A program made the translations under genes and the position numbers. This document shows positions 1 to 11,175 of a stretch of DNA of 64,000 nucleotides, one piece after another. The notes below the pieces were generated by a model, which was not told the DNA's origin, searched no databases, and saw nothing but the letters and a program-made list of their open reading frames with translations. The stretch is taken from contig LGRX02024796.1 of assembly GCA_001247695.2 (NCBI GenBank), positions 18,325 through 82,324 of the forward strand. Reading direction: 5' to 3'. The stretch comes from Cymbomonas tetramitiformis (lineage: Eukaryota > Chlorophyta > Pyramimonadophyceae > Pyramimonadales > Pyramimonadaceae). The stretch's first letter is position 1; each line of letters starts with the position of its first letter.

Positions 1-1539
1 GAGCACGTGCGGGCGGGCATCGCCACGGCGTCCGCACACCGCTACTCTCACGGCACGCATTTCATGGAGGGGGCCGCCGATGACTCCGGTGGACCCGGCG
101 AGCTCGCGGACTTGAGGACGATGGTCCTCGACTTGAAGCGTCAATTGGCCGCGTTCCTCGACACCGCCGGGTCCGAGCCGTCCCCACGGGGATTTACTCC
201 TCGCGCGGATAAGCCGGACCGCCGCGTCAAGACCCGCTTCGCGGCCTCACCCCTCCCCAAAGGGGGGAATTGGTCTCAATCCGTCTCGAGGAAGGTGGCC
301 TTCCACCGCGACAGCGGTGCGACCATCCCGTACTGCAAAAATCAGGTGTGTGCTAAGGGGAGGGCGAGGCACTGGCACCGGGACTGCCCGAACGGGGGCA
401 GGACCGGACTCTCGGCCTTCGCCTTCGCCGAGGAGGCCGAGAACTCCGTGCTGGCCGCAAAGTTCCAACACGCCATCGACAACGGCGACCCCGTGGAATT
501 CGACGCCCTCTGCATGCTTGCGGGCGGGAAGCCGGAGGTCTTCACCGATCTTTCCGCGTGCTCTTTCTGCGAGGAGGACGGTGAGGTCCTCGTGTCCGCC
601 GTCACCGAGTTCTCTGAGATGGCACACGCGGCTGGAGCTTCAACATTCAACATCAACACCTTCACTGCCGACTTGCCGGTGGTGTCGGAGCCGACCGCGC
701 ACTCCCCGCCCGCGTCGGTTGAATCCGAGGAGGAATGGACCGGTCCGCCGAACCCCTTCTGCCCTCCCGTCACCCGCACGTTTGCCGATTTCATTGAGAG
801 CACGGGAGTTGCATTGGGGGCGCCCGACGAGCCGGCCGCGAGCATGAACTTGCTCTCCGCGGTTGAGACACCGGAGCGCGTGAAGGACTACAAGCCCGCG
901 ACCTACGCCGCGAGCGACGATGAAGACGAGGATGCCTCGGTGGCACCGCCGCGGCCGCGGTACGGCGGTGGGAACGCCATTCCGGGCTTCGGGAGGTCTC
1001 TTCTCACTTCATCCTTGGTGTGTGCGCTATTTGTAATTTGTGCCACCGCCGCGCCGCACACCGTTGCCGATGTCGGTGGTGCCGGTGCGCGCACATGCAC
1101 GGCTCCACCGGTCGGTGGTGCTACGTGGACTGCCTCAGCAGTCCCGGCTACGGAGGCTTCGCCGACTGAAGTGGTTCGTGACGTGCCGTGTGCTATTCCG
1201 CCTCGTCTCCACCGGCGGGAGCAGAGGCGGCAGGGCCTCTATATGGCTCCGGTGCCGTGGCATCCCGGGCCGCCGCCGCCTGCCGTGTTATTTGAGGACG
1301 GTCCTCCGCTGTCGCCGGCATCGTCTTCAGATGACGAGGCCCCACCGTCGGGCAGCACTTGGCAGCACCCCGGTGCGGTGCAGCCTCCTGTGATCGAGGA
1401 TTCAACAATTTCTTCTATACGAATGATTCACTACCGGCCCCGGAGGCCGGCAACTACTTCACCCTCACGCTGCTCCGAGCCGGACCGCCAGCTCCGAAGA
1501 CCTCTAGTGGCTGAGATTGATCACACCGTGCCTGCCTAG
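1..1539 (+). CDS. Gag-like protein with C-terminal membrane segment (5'-truncated by window edge)
   Basis: The reading frame is open from base 1, so the N terminus lies upstream. From the first residue there is a short helix ending DLKRQL, then a basic stretch with GGNWSQS, then a Cys/His motif YCKNQVC...HWHRDCP that looks like a variant zinc knuckle (C-x4-C rather than C-x2-C). An acidic middle follows, then one hydrophobic segment (SLLTSSLVCALFVICATAAP, nucleotides about 996-1056). A proline-rich region with IPPRLHRR and a DDEAPP acidic tail ends the protein. The Gags of Ret-1 and Ret-2 share every block in the same order but are clearly diverged, so this is another subfamily. Role: structural Gag by analogy. 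The membrane segment is unusual for a Gag. Confidence 0.65.
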   Translation, partial: EHVRAGIATASAHRYSHGTHFMEGAADDSGGPGELADLRTMVLDLKRQLAAFLDTAGSEPSPRGFTPRADKPDRRVKTRFAASPLPKGGNWSQSVSRKVAFHRDSGATIPYCKNQVCAKGRARHWHRDCPNGGRTGLSAFAFAEEAENSVLAAKFQHAIDNGDPVEFDALCMLAGGKPEVFTDLSACSFCEEDGEVLVSAVTEFSEMAHAAGASTFNINTFTADLPVVSEPTAHSPPASVESEEEWTGPPNPFCPPVTRTFADFIESTGVALGAPDEPAASMNLLSAVETPERVKDYKPATYAASDDEDEDASVAPPRPRYGGGNAIPGFGRSLLTSSLVCALFVICATAAPHTVADVGGAGARTCTAPPVGGATWTASAVPATEASPTEVVRDVPCAIPPRLHRREQRRQGLYMAPVPWHPGPPPPAVLFEDGPPLSPASSSDDEAPPSGSTWQHPGAVQPPVIEDSTISSIRMIHYRPRRPATTSPSRCSEPDRQLRRPLVAEIDHTVPA

Positions 1540-1836
1540 AGATTGGCTATAGTGTAGCTTCCTAGATGTGCAGAAGAGCTCTCTGAATTTGAGCTGTGCT
1601 TAGGGTTTTGGCACTTAACAGCAGTACAGTAATCACTCACCTTTAAGAAAACCGGAGAATTGGGGTCAGCCAGCTATTCTCACCAATCAGCGTACCCCTC
1701 CCCCCCCCGCCAGCGCCAGCGTCCTATGGAATCGCGAAGAATTAGCAATCACGATCTCTTGATCCAGCCAGCTTATTTCTTAGCCGTAGACGGTTCACTC
1801 ACCCCAGCTCAGCCAGTTTCTTAAAAATCTGTCAAT

Positions 1837-4602
1837 ATGAACCCAGAGAGCCGTACGCAGCTCAGGGAGTTGAAGCAAGATCTAGACGACAAAATTATTT
1901 CTGATTCAGACTACTTAGAACTGAAAGAGATCATACTGAGTTCGGTTAAGTCCATCAGTCGCAGCAAGAATGCCCTCCCAGAGCCCGCAGCTCAACCTCT
2001 TAAGCCATCCGAAACATCACCCGAGATCGAGGAGGTTTTACAATTGCGTGATGTTTCCGACAAAACTTCTTGCGAGAGAGCAACGGTATTGCCGTCTGTG
2101 AAAGCTACTCGGCTCGTATCAGTATCAGCCGAGAATGTAGCAGCCAAGAATGTAACAGCCAAGAATGTAGCAGCCGCGCCTAAGCGAAAGGCGTCTCGCC
2201 TTTTCGATCACGGTTTTTCTAGGTTTGTTAAAACAAAACAGGGCGTGACTGTCGAGGCCATTGATACGCCTCCCCTTCTCTCCAAGTCACGGTATTCTTG
2301 TGGCACATGCAGCAAGGGTTTCGACCACATGCCTGCGCTCGTCCAGCATCGCAGGGCTTGCTCACGTGGTATGGTTGAGGCTGAAAATATTTCTTCTACC
2401 CAGGCCCTTCTTGATCATCGGAAAGCTGTGCTAGACGCAGACTGTGGACGTCACATTTATGTATCGCTTCGAGTCGCAGGGAATGACGGACCTGTCTGTG
2501 TATCGTTAGAATACGCGTATCACGGTTCAGTATCAGTGCGTGCTTTGTCTCAACAGAGTATTTTCGGTTCAGCAAGTCGCGAGTTTCTGTTAGTAGAAAC
2601 CATGGTTCATCACGCGACCAAGTTGTCAGCTCACGCTCCCATCAAGCCCGTGATTCTGGCACCAGTTCTCTCACTATCGATACCGCCTGTGATCTCCTCT
2701 GACCACTCATCAGCGGGACGCAAGGGCTCACTGAAGCGCAAACGTTACGATAACGAGGAAAAGGCGAATGCTATTCTTTTCTACGATGACTGTATCGATA
2801 AAGGGGTCCTCGACCCTGTGTTGTTTACCTCTCGTGAAACCGGCATCCCAGCTGCGAACATCTCACGCTGGGCGAACGGTACTGGTCCTGATGAGATCTC
2901 GATTCGTGACCATATTTGCAAGGCTGCTTGCGATCTGAAGTTGAAAAGGTTAAAGATCCGGAGCAGGCCTGCAGTAACCTCTAAGTTCCCTGTGGCTGAG
3001 GCAGAGCTCGCTGCAGAGATTCGTGCGAGGCGTGCTCGTGGGCGGAAGGTCGGCCCACGATTTATCAGTGTTCGTGGAAAGCAACTCGTTAAGCAACACT
3101 ATCCCAGGGAGTGCGTCACCCCACTGGAGAATTAATTTTCTTCGTCGACAAGGCTTCGCTACACGCAAGCGCACCCACAAAAAATCTCAGTCCTACGCCA
3201 GTATGGTACCTGCGTTCCAACAGAGCTTGCAAAGTATTTGCAAGCTAGTTTCGTCGGGACCTCGCCAACATCCCGTTGAGGTGCGATGCTCGCTTGCGTG
3301 TTTTGTGTATTGTACTAAGTGATATGTAGTGCACAGTAACAAAAAATAATATGCCTTTGTGTGTGCGTGTAGGGACGTTTCTTATTCAAGCATCGTCTGA
3401 ACGTAGACCAAGTTCCTCTACCCTTTGTGGTAGGGGACTATGACCACACCATCGACGACAAGGGTACGAAAGATGTTTGGGTGCGTCAGCCTGGTTCTGG
3501 CCTGGAAAAACGGCAGGCAACCCTGCAGATCTGCTTGCGTGCTGGTGTGGATTGTGACGGGAGAAACCTACCTCAGCCGCCTTTGGCCATATGGTTTCGT
3601 GTGACCGGGAAACGTATCACTGATGCTGAGAAGGCGGCGTACCATCCTGACGTTCATGTTTATTGGCAGAAGTGTGCGTGGGTGGATCGCCCCTCGTCCA
3701 TCGAGTGGCAGAACGGAACGCTTCTTCCCTGGTTGAATGCTAACATTCCAGTTGACGAGAGTGTGATTTTTGCGGATAATCTCGACGCGCAGATCCAGGC
3801 GCCATATTTGGCAAACCAGAAGGAGAAAGGGCGGGCGCTGGGGTGGAGCCTGCTGAAGGGTGGAACGCACTGGTCGCAACCCATAGACCAGGGTGCAGGC
3901 CGCGAGGTTAAACGGGATGTCGACTACGAGCAGAACGAGTGGCTTGAGCTTCCGGAAAATCTGGAGAAGTGGGAGAGCAATGCCCTAACTGCCTCTGACC
4001 GTCGCATCTTAATGACGTGGTGGGGTGGAAACGGGTATGCGCGCACGATTAACCGAGTGAACATCAACCGGTATTTCGAGAAGACCGGTTGCTTGATGTC
4101 AGTAACTGGTGCGGGAGACGAGGGAATTAACCCAGAGGGGCTTTCTACTTTCACCTTTCAGCGGCCGGTCATTCCTGCGGTGATTGCTGTGGCACCCGTG
4201 CAGCAGCATGTAACTGCGACCTCACACGCAGAGTTGCAACGTGCTGCTGAAGAGGATGAAGTTTCTGAGGAAGATAGTGAATTGGATGAGGACGATTGTA
4301 ATGACGAGGCTGAGAAGTGGTTCATCCCTGACGGGTACACGAGTTTGTTGGATGTCCCTTCTGCAAACCAGCTCAACCACAGCATGGTCGGGCAGCACCT
4401 CTTGTTCAAGTGGAACGGTGTTGGGTGGTGTCACGGTTGGGTGCAGAAGTTTTATCCCAAACACAGGCGCGGGTTTAACTTCGAGATTCAGTATGCGGAC
4501 GGAGACCGCAGGGACCACATTTTGCGCGTGCAGGACTATGGCCACGGGGATAGTGTAGTGGCAGGCGCCTGGTGCTTGCTTAAGAAAAGCTTAGATATGT
4601 AA
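1837..4602 (+). pseudogene. pogo-type DDE transposase, two exons, one frameshift
   Basis: Proposed coding runs 1837-3280 and 3373-4602. The intron at 3281-3372 (GAG|gtgcga ... gtgtag|GGA) keeps phase. The frame must shift once near 3108, between KQLVKQHYP and the basic WRINFLRRQGF stretch, so the copy is probably inactive unless this is an assembly error. Domains: a SHOCT-like hairpin (residues about 8-30, DDKIISDSDYLELKEIIL); a C2HC finger (about 154-175, CGTCSKGF...HRRAC); a helix-turn-helix region (YDNEEKANAILFYDD...ISRWANG); then the DDE core with NVDQVPLPFV (first Asp), FADNLDAQ (second Asp) and HWSQPIDQGAG (third acidic position), the pattern of pogo/Tigger-like enzymes. A C-terminal extension (GWCHGWVQKFYP ... 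IQYADGDRRDHIL) resembles a Tudor-like barrel. It would cut and paste the flanking element. Confidence 0.8.
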
Positions 4603-4770
4603 GGCAAGAACGAACACATTGTGGCAAACCTGCCGTGCTATGTGTGTTGTGCATGCTGCTTCATATTTGTATAGACATATTTTGTTAACACTTCATGGAT
4701 CATCGCTGAGGTTGAGATCGATATGGTTTCTAGTGTGATAATAACTTTCATGTGCCATCGATATTTCCGA

Positions 4771-4814
4771 AGTGCATCTTGCTAAGCACATTAGTGCATC
4801 TTGCTAAGCACATT
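4771..4814. repeat. 22-bp tandem duplication
   Basis: Two perfect adjacent copies of a 22-bp unit beginning AGTGCATCTTGCTAAGCACA lie in the 3' non-coding part of the pogo-type transposon. Confidence 0.9.
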
Positions 4815-5227
4815 AAAAATGTTGTATCGCATGATAACTTTTGAAACAAGAGAGTCGTGGGGGTTAAATGGATATCAGTTGAAAATGTCCCAGCCAAGTT
4901 TTCTTAATATAAGAAATTGGAAAATCGCCTAAAATTCTCTTCAGCCAGCACCCAAATTTCTTATTTTCGAGGATTCCATAACTCAAAAAAACCAGCCAGC
5001 TTTTCTCGACAACTTCGGTACCCCCCCCCCAAAAAAGCTGGCTGGTTTCTTATCGCCGGGTTTTCTTAAAGGTGAGTGATTACTGTATCTGACAATCTTT
5101 GCTGTGAACTGGGACCGCCCTGACCAAGAGTACAGGCCCCCAGTTGTGCTACAGTTTCCTCCTGAAGTTGAGTAGGGAGTTTGTTGCTTCGTTTCACTAC
5201 TAGCTCCGGTCACCACCCTAGGTGGTG

Positions 5228-5449
5228 TGCTGGATTTGACACCGTGACACTCAAAACTGTCACATGTCACTTCCTATGGTAGGCTGGGTGACCGTCACCA
5301 GTAGACGGGAAACACCCGTTAGGTATTTATGTATGCCTCTCTTTTATCTATCACACTTTTACCGTTCTGATTCCGTAACCCTTAACTCAGGGTTTATCTC
5401 GCCAGTTAGATATATATTACCGCCGAACTATATATCTGCCAGTTCACAC
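5228..5449 (+). repeat. 3' LTR of Ret-0
   Basis: It starts TGCTGGATTTGACACCGTGA immediately after the CACCACCCTAGGTGGTG palindrome, exactly as the Ret-1/Ret-2 LTRs start (read on their coding strand, TGCTGGAATTGTCACACCGC). The likely end is the CA of CCAGTTCACA/CACACA near 5448-5450, since TG...CA ends are expected. The interior is diverged from the 181-bp Ret-1 LTRs. Confidence 0.6.
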
Positions 5450-6759
5450 ATCAGGGGGTTGACTCCCCCCTTTGAACAACAGTCACAACCGCAAGAAGCC
5501 CCCCTCCTTTACGCGTGTGCCCGACGCTGGTCCGCAGGCACACAACCAACAGCCACAATGACGAACGCGCAATCCAAGCAACGGATTCCACGCATCACCA
5601 AGGAGAATATGGACGATGGCGACTTCTCCAAATTGGCCGCCGAAATCAATGCGGTATTGGCCGATATGGTGGTCAAGCAGGAGGCGGACACCGGAGAGGT
5701 CATGTCCGAAGGCGACGTGAACAAGATCAAGAGGTCTTTTTTCACCACAGCGTTGAACTCCATTTTCTTCAGCGATGACGACGCCATGGACAAAGTGCGC
5801 GTGTACCTGCTGGACAGGGTATATTGCGCACCGTGCTGGCGGGCCGGCCCGGAGTGGCTCACCACTCCGGGCCGCATGCGGGCCGATGGAATATATGGAT
5901 GCGGGCCGTGACGTTTGATACGAAAATACCAAAATTTATGTAATTTTATGCGATTTTTGCCATATCACCATACTTAAAATTAAAATTTCGCGCCTGCGGC
6001 GGGCATTTTTGGACATTGACCGTATTGGCCGAAAGCGGGCCAGTGGATTTGCTGATCGCGGGCCGTAAAGAAAAAAATAAGCAATACACACTGCTGCTGG
6101 AGCCTCGCGAGAACGGTAGCACAGTGGTCGGTATGATAGCGGAGGACACCGAAGAGTACCACGCCAACGCCGGCTTCATGATAGCGCCCCTGACATCCCC
6201 CTCGCCTCGCCAGACGATGCCGACATAACGCCCGCTATGAAAACCACCCACTCAATGACCCGCGTACAGCGCGTCGAAAAGGAGTTCGCCGCGATGACAT
6301 CCGCGCTCGTAAAGCACGTCCCGTCTGCTGACGCTCCGGTCAACACCTTCGCCATTGCCTACGATGGCATACCTCTTTCCTACCCCGACTACCCGATCGG
6401 CGCCGACGGACATCCTCTACGGCTGGGACGTAAGAGCGACCTCCACGTAGATCGCGTGTAGCTACGACCAGTACGGGCTGCCCCGGTGTTGTATGGCCCA
6501 CCGCACGGACCCCGCCAAGTGGAAGCCTGAAGGGGGAGTCGTCGATTTGGTATCTGAGGATGAGGACGAGCCTGCTGACACCACCGAGGACGACAGCTCC
6601 CCCGACCGCAAGCGAATCAGGTACTCGGAGCCTACCGACGATGACTGCCGCTCATATATGGCACGCAATTTGGCGCACCACCAGCCCTTGCCCGCCTCCT
6701 TCCGTCGTCTAGTCAACGGCCTCGAGGCCGACCCTACCACGCAAGTGACGGACATATCG
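5450..6759 (+). pseudogene. Retroelement R, 5' coding remnant (Gag-like, broken)
   Basis: A series of forward open segments looks like one decayed polyprotein. A charged helical N terminus opens with an ATG at 5558 (MTNAQSKQRIPRITKENMDD ... VRVYLLDR). After a GC-rich then AT-rich disruption (about 5819-6010) come ESGPVDLLIAGRKEKNKQYT (6016-6228), VQRVEKEFAAMTS (6237-6461) and an acidic linker VVDLVSEDEDEPADTTEDD (6493-6759). Frame changes are needed near 6220 and 6455. The sequence is then cut by insertion of Ret-1 and resumes at 11731, where the same element provides a protease motif. I recognise no family for the N-terminal parts; assignment to a retroelement rests on the downstream DTG domain. 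Confidence 0.45.
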
Positions 6760-6940
6760 TGTTGGATATACCCCTAAGACCCGGGATATATTCACTCAGT
6801 GATAGTTTTCTCAGAATGTAATAAAGTTGATAAGTTAACCCGTTATATGGGCATAAACAGTTAGGGTTCAGGTTCGGGTGACAGTCATAAACACTACTAC
6901 GGGAAGAGTCACAAAAGTGAGCGGTGTGACAATTCCAGCA
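6760..6940 (-). repeat. Ret-1 LTR (3' LTR in coding orientation)
   Basis: 181 bp, plus-strand start TGTTGGATATACCCCTAAGA and end CAATTCCAGCA. Near-identical copies lie at 11550-11730, 16664-16844 and 32162-32341, all in the same orientation. Confidence 0.92.
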
Positions 6941-7040
6941 CACCACCTAGTGTGGTGACCGGCCAGCCGAAGTTGAAACCTGTGAACAAACACCATCTAC
7001 AGCGATGGAAACTGAGCTCTAAGGGAAGACCTGTCCTTTC

Positions 7041-8057
7041 CAGTGCCGACATCGGTACTGTTACAACTCGGATACCGAATTCGATTGTAGGCTCATAGCA
7101 CGGTATTGAATGGAATCGAAAACAGCGATCCAACCGAGCGCTCGGGATTAAGCGGAACCGAAAACAGCGATCCAACCGAGCGCTCGGGATTAAATAGAAC
7201 CGAACGCAGCGATCCAACCGAGCGCCCGGGATTAAATTGATTTAGCGCTCGGAATTGGATGGAACCGAAAAACAACGGGGCAATTCCTCGCTCGGGATTA
7301 ACCGAGTCACGTGCTCACTGCTCAGGACTGCATCGATGCCATCTGTGATATCGATGGGGCAATATGATAGGCTAAGTTTTGGAAAGTTCCAGAGGTTTGT
7401 GCCAGGGGAGCGAATCCAGAGTTTGATTCCCAGCTTTAGCTTGTTCCAGCTCCCTTGTCGAAAACGTGGCCTCTGCTACCCTGACTGACGCAACCAACTT
7501 GGGAGATTGCGGTATTCTCAACCCACAATGTATGCCGCCACGTATCCCAGATATTCGAAAAGTTGGCTGACACACCGGAAGGCAAGTGACCCGCCCGTCG
7601 ACTCTCTCCCTTTATAAACTCCAGCAGCCTTTCCGTCATCCATGCATACTTCCCCACAGCACCGACGTTTATGCGAGTGAGCTTCACGCAGCGATGGTAA
7701 GTCGTGTGTCTTTTTTTTATCACTTCATCAAGTTCTATCCAGGGCAGGAACAAGGTGGCAGAACATTAGATATTTGATGCCTATCTTTTCTTGTTAATGA
7801 CCAAAATTAAGCTCACATGGAATCGAGATTGGTGGCACCCGACCGGGAACGATCTTAAATGGTGCCAAAACCGACGTTTCATTTTCATAAACGGTGTTGA
7901 ATGTGCTTAAAATCATCGGCGCAAGATCATGCGCGGTGTTAAATGGAATCAAAATTGATGGCACCCGACCGGGAACGGTCTTAAATGGTGCCAAAACCGA
8001 CGTGACAAATTTTGAAGCGGAGGCAACGGCTCCGATTTTGTAACAATGTCGGCACTG
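7041..8057. mobile_element. hAT-type non-autonomous element (MITE-1) in the Ret-1 3' region
   Basis: It begins CAGTGCCGACAT and ends ATGTCGGCACTG, a 12-bp perfect inverted repeat. It is flanked by an exact 8-bp duplication GTCCTTTC (7033-7040 and 8058-8065). The empty site is visible in Ret-2 near 16939, where GTCCTTTC occurs once. Internally there are three copies of a roughly 51-bp unit (about 7090-7240, containing CAGCGATCCAACCGAGCGC) and two copies of a longer unit around 7820-8000 (GGCACCCGACCGGGAACG). No transposase is present. The 8-bp duplication and CAG start fit the hAT superfamily. Confidence 0.9.
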
Positions 8058-8179
8058 GTCCTTTCTGGCAGGGCTGTTCCCAGTCAAGAGCTGCAAATCC
8101 GAAATCGGTCCGTGATCGGACCCCTCTGCACATACAGCTACGGTCAATCTCACTGTGCAGGAGCGGCATGATTAACCTC

Positions 8180-10533
8180 CTAGCCACTAGTTGGCGGTTG
8201 CATTGCCGTGCCAGCCCGCAGCACAGTCATAGTGCCGTAAATTGTAGTTGCCGATGCCGTAATTGAATCATTCGTGGAGTCACAGAAGAAATTTGAAAAG
8301 TCTCGATCGTCGTGCGAGGGATCTTCCCCCTCCTCCTCGTCTGTAGTAGGGCCCGGCGAATAGTCCGGTGACGGTGGGGCATCCCAGCACAGCGATGGAG
8401 GGGGCGGGTGTACCGGTATATAAAGCCCGATCGGCGCATTGTGAAGCCCCTGCCGAACACGGTGCCGGCCGTGCCGGCGTGGTGGAATAGCAGCTGGCGC
8501 CGCAGTGCCCAAGCCGGCCTCGTGACATGCCAAAGCCGTAGAAGTTAATGCAGGCGCGCTTGTGGTTGCCTCTGCAGCACCACCGACCTCCAGGCCGCTG
8601 TGGTCCGGTGCGCATGCTTCGCCAAGAGTGGCAGCTGAGAGTGGCGCCGCGGTGGCGCAAACACAGAAGAATACACACACCATCACCGCAATTGCCGAAG
8701 AGCGGCCAAACCCCCAAGGCGGTGTACCACATCCCTGACAAGGTGCTGCAGGCTGCGGGACCGCATCCTCCCTGTCAGTCGGGTCATACTCCGCAGCAGA
8801 CTCGCCCACATCGCTGTCGTAAGAGTCGGTCTCCGACTCGGCGTGCATGTACCGCATCGCCAAGTCCTTGCCCTCAGCCGTGATCGAGAGTCCCCCCGTC
8901 TGCGCGATCCTGTCTGCAAAGCAGAGGTCGGGCTCGTGTGCGTGCATGGGGTCCACCGGCAGCACGACACCGTCGTCGGACGCATCCGACTCGTCAGGGT
9001 AGACATGCGTGATTGCCGCCGGCGGTGGCGCCGGCGGTGTGTCCCCGCGGACATGCGTGCAAGCGGCAGCCGAGATCCCGCTCGCGACACCACCCACCGT
9101 GAAGCCCCCATGTGGGTAAGAGGCTGGCAGAAGGGGAGGAAGTCCTGCAACCCACCATCATCCCGCTCCGGCTCGAGCCCGAAGGCACACGCCGAAACGC
9201 CGTCGAGCATCTCCGGCTTGCCCCCCGCCAGAAGGCAGAGCGCATCGAACCGCTCGCCGTCGTGCTCGTCCATGGCCGTCTGAAACTGCTCCGCCAGTAA
9301 GTCGTTCTCGATGTCACCGAGGGAGAAGCTGTGGAAGCTTCCCCCAGCCCCGTGCTTGCCGCCATTCGGGCAGTCGCGGTGCCAGTGGCGCGACTCGTCC
9401 CTCTTGCACGTCGAATTTTGGCAGAACGGAATGAAGTCGCCGCTGCCTTTGTGAAAGGCAACGCGCTTCCTCCCCTGCGACTGCGACCAGTTCCCCCCCG
9501 TCGGGAGGTCACCCGCCGCAAAACGAACACCGGAGCCGCCTCCCCCGTTGCCGATCTTGTGCTTGTCCGCCCGCGGGGTAAACCCCTTGCCGTTGACCTT
9601 GTCCGTCAAGACCTTCAGCTGCCGCTTCACGTCGAGGATGATGGCCGTGAGGTCGGACAGCTGCGAGGTGTCACCGTCAGTGGTCACGGCCGCTGCGGAC
9701 AGGGCGCACGTGGCAGTGTGCGTACCGGCTGTGACGTGTCGGGCGTAGCACTCGAGCACCCATTGCTGCATGGTGAGGAGGTCCACGGCCGCCCGCTGCT
9801 GGTGCGTGAAGAGCCTCGACACCACCGGCGCGTAGAATCCAGGATCCAGCGCCGCGAGGAACAGCTCCTTCACCTCGTCATCGTCGAGGGTGTTGCGCCT
9901 CCTGGCGGGCCGCAAGGCCGCGTTGAAATCCGTGATGGACTCGGACGGGTCAAGGTAGGCCCTGAAGCGGACCGCAAGGAGGTCCGATGTACCCTGGAAG
10001 GGCGCACCGGAGTCCAGCAGCCGCCGCGCGAGCTCCAGAAGGGCTCGCTTGCCGTCCAGCGGGTGCAGTATCGCAGACGCCTCGAGCCAGTCACCCGCCG
10101 GAGAGGCGGGACACACGATGAGCTCGAGAGTCGAAAATAGCAGCTTGTTGGCCTCTGGACGGACGGCCAACGTGGAGTCCTCCAAGTCGAAAAGCGGCGC
10201 AAATAAAGCGTCCTGCGCCTCGAACGCTTCCTGGAGAGCAGGCACCAGCTTGGAGAGAAGCACCTGCGCATTGGATTTCGTTCCCGTGAATCGGTCATGC
10301 TTCTCACGGAAACACTTCCGGATCACGTGCTTCGCCACGCTCTCGTCGAAGCGCTCACGGGTCAGCGAGCGAACACCCGCCAAGAAAACTGTATGGGCGG
10401 AGTTCGCAGCCGGAACACCAGCAGGTGCCGGCGTAGCCGGCGTAACGGAATTACGGGCAGCAGCGGAGTCGAAAATTGTAGCTAAGGAGCGCCGGCGAGA
10501 CGCCATACTCGAGGTCAATCTAGTCGCAACCAT
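8180..10533 (-). pseudogene. Ret-1 Gag with C-terminal membrane segment, one frameshift
   Basis: The start is the ATG at 10533 (MVATRLTSSMASRRRS), chosen because Ret-2 conserves it and the upstream codons fall in an inserted MITE. About 784 codons. A helical capsid-like region (GVRSLTRERFDESVAKHVIR ... LLTMQQWVLECYARHV) resembles Copia/Ty1-type Gags. Then come a variant knuckle FCQNSTC...HWHRDCP, an acidic region, a hydrophobic segment (SSAIAVMVCVFFCVCATAAP), a proline-rich stretch with IPPRRHGR and a DEEEGEDPSHDD tail. One C is missing from a C run near 9105 compared with Ret-2, shifting the frame after CQPLTHMG. Otherwise the frame is open throughout. The role is inferred to be particle formation; no enzyme domain is present. 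Confidence 0.8.
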
Positions 10534-10559
10534 GGTGTAGAAGACTGCAGAGATGAAGC

Positions 10560-11175
10560 TAAGGCTGGCACTGGTTTTACCACTGGTAATACCTTTACCG
10601 GTATTACCCGGTAATTTTACCGGTAATACCAAGGCCCATAATCCTTTACCATGCTCTAGTGTGGTAAAGTGCCAAATTCCCAAAATCCTTTACCATTGGT
10701 AATACCATTTTGGTATTACCATTGGTATTACCACCTGTAATCACGATTTTACCCCATTTTACCCCCGTGTTACCATGAATCCGTGACTACCATACCAGGT
10801 CACCAGCCGCCATCCATGGGTAGTGGTTCCGTGAATTCGTCTCATCGAAACTTTACTCAACATTTTCGTTGACGGGCCTGCGTGGCGGTGCCATACCCAT
10901 TTAAAAATGTCGGAATCGGACATTTGGGGCAGTGCGCAAAAGTGTGTGTATAGATAATGTCCTCGTGGGGGCAGTGCGCAAAAGTGTGTGTAGAGAGAAT
11001 GGCCTCGTGGGGGCATTGCGCAAAAGTGTGTGTAGAGAGAATGGCCTCGTGGGCAAGGTTTTGAGAGTCCCTCGCACGTCGGTATTACCACGGTATTACC
11101 CAGTAAAGTATTACCGGTAATTTTACCAGTATTACCAAGGCCGAAAATCCTTTACCCGGTAAAATGCCAGCCTTA
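10560..11175. mobile_element. hAT-type MITE-2 in the Ret-1 leader
   Basis: Inverted repeats TAAGGCTGGCA (10560) and TGCCAGCCTTA (ending 11175) are flanked by an exact 8-bp duplication GATGAAGC (10552-10559, 11176-11183). Ret-2 keeps the empty site (around 31795). Subterminal regions are packed with both orientations of GGTAATACC, and the centre holds three copies of a roughly 51-bp unit (about 10929-11060, GTGCGCAAAAGTGTGTGTA). There is no coding capacity. Confidence 0.92.

Larger units (their letters stand above)
1627..5085 (+). mobile_element. pogo/Tc1-mariner-type DNA transposon, complete
   Basis: Terminal inverted repeats begin CAGTAATCACTCACCTTTAA at 1627 and end with the exact complement at 5085. 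About 27 bp match perfectly on each side, followed by imperfect subterminal repeats rich in CAGCCAGC/GCTGGCTG. The element is flanked by TA at 1625-1626 and 5086-5087, the target duplication of the Tc1/mariner superfamily. It contains one transposase gene (1837-4602) in the forward direction and sits in the 3' UTR of Ret-0, so it is younger than that element. Confidence 0.9.
1..5449 (+). mobile_element. Ret-0: gag-only LTR retroelement, 5' end outside the window
   Basis: The 3' portion of an LTR element of the same superfamily as Ret-1 (6760-11730) and Ret-2 (16664-32341). It holds a Gag ORF (1-1539) and a 3' untranslated stretch interrupted by a pogo-type transposon at 1627-5085. A GGTCACCACCCTAGGTGGTG palindrome lies just before the 3' LTR, and the same kind of palindrome abuts the LTR in Ret-1 and Ret-2. 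The 5' LTR lies beyond the left edge. No protease, integrase, reverse transcriptase or RNase H is seen after the Gag. Confidence 0.65.

Noticed and set aside
9331..10140. Long plus-strand ORFs opposite the Ret-1 and Ret-2 Gags
   Set aside because: These are GC-rich shadow frames of the minus-strand Gag, with low-complexity Arg/Gly/Val translations and no conservation logic of their own.
10534..10683. N-terminal extension of the Ret-1 Gag
   Set aside because: The extra codons lie in MITE-2, and Ret-2 shows the ATG at the MVATRL position following an uninterrupted leader.
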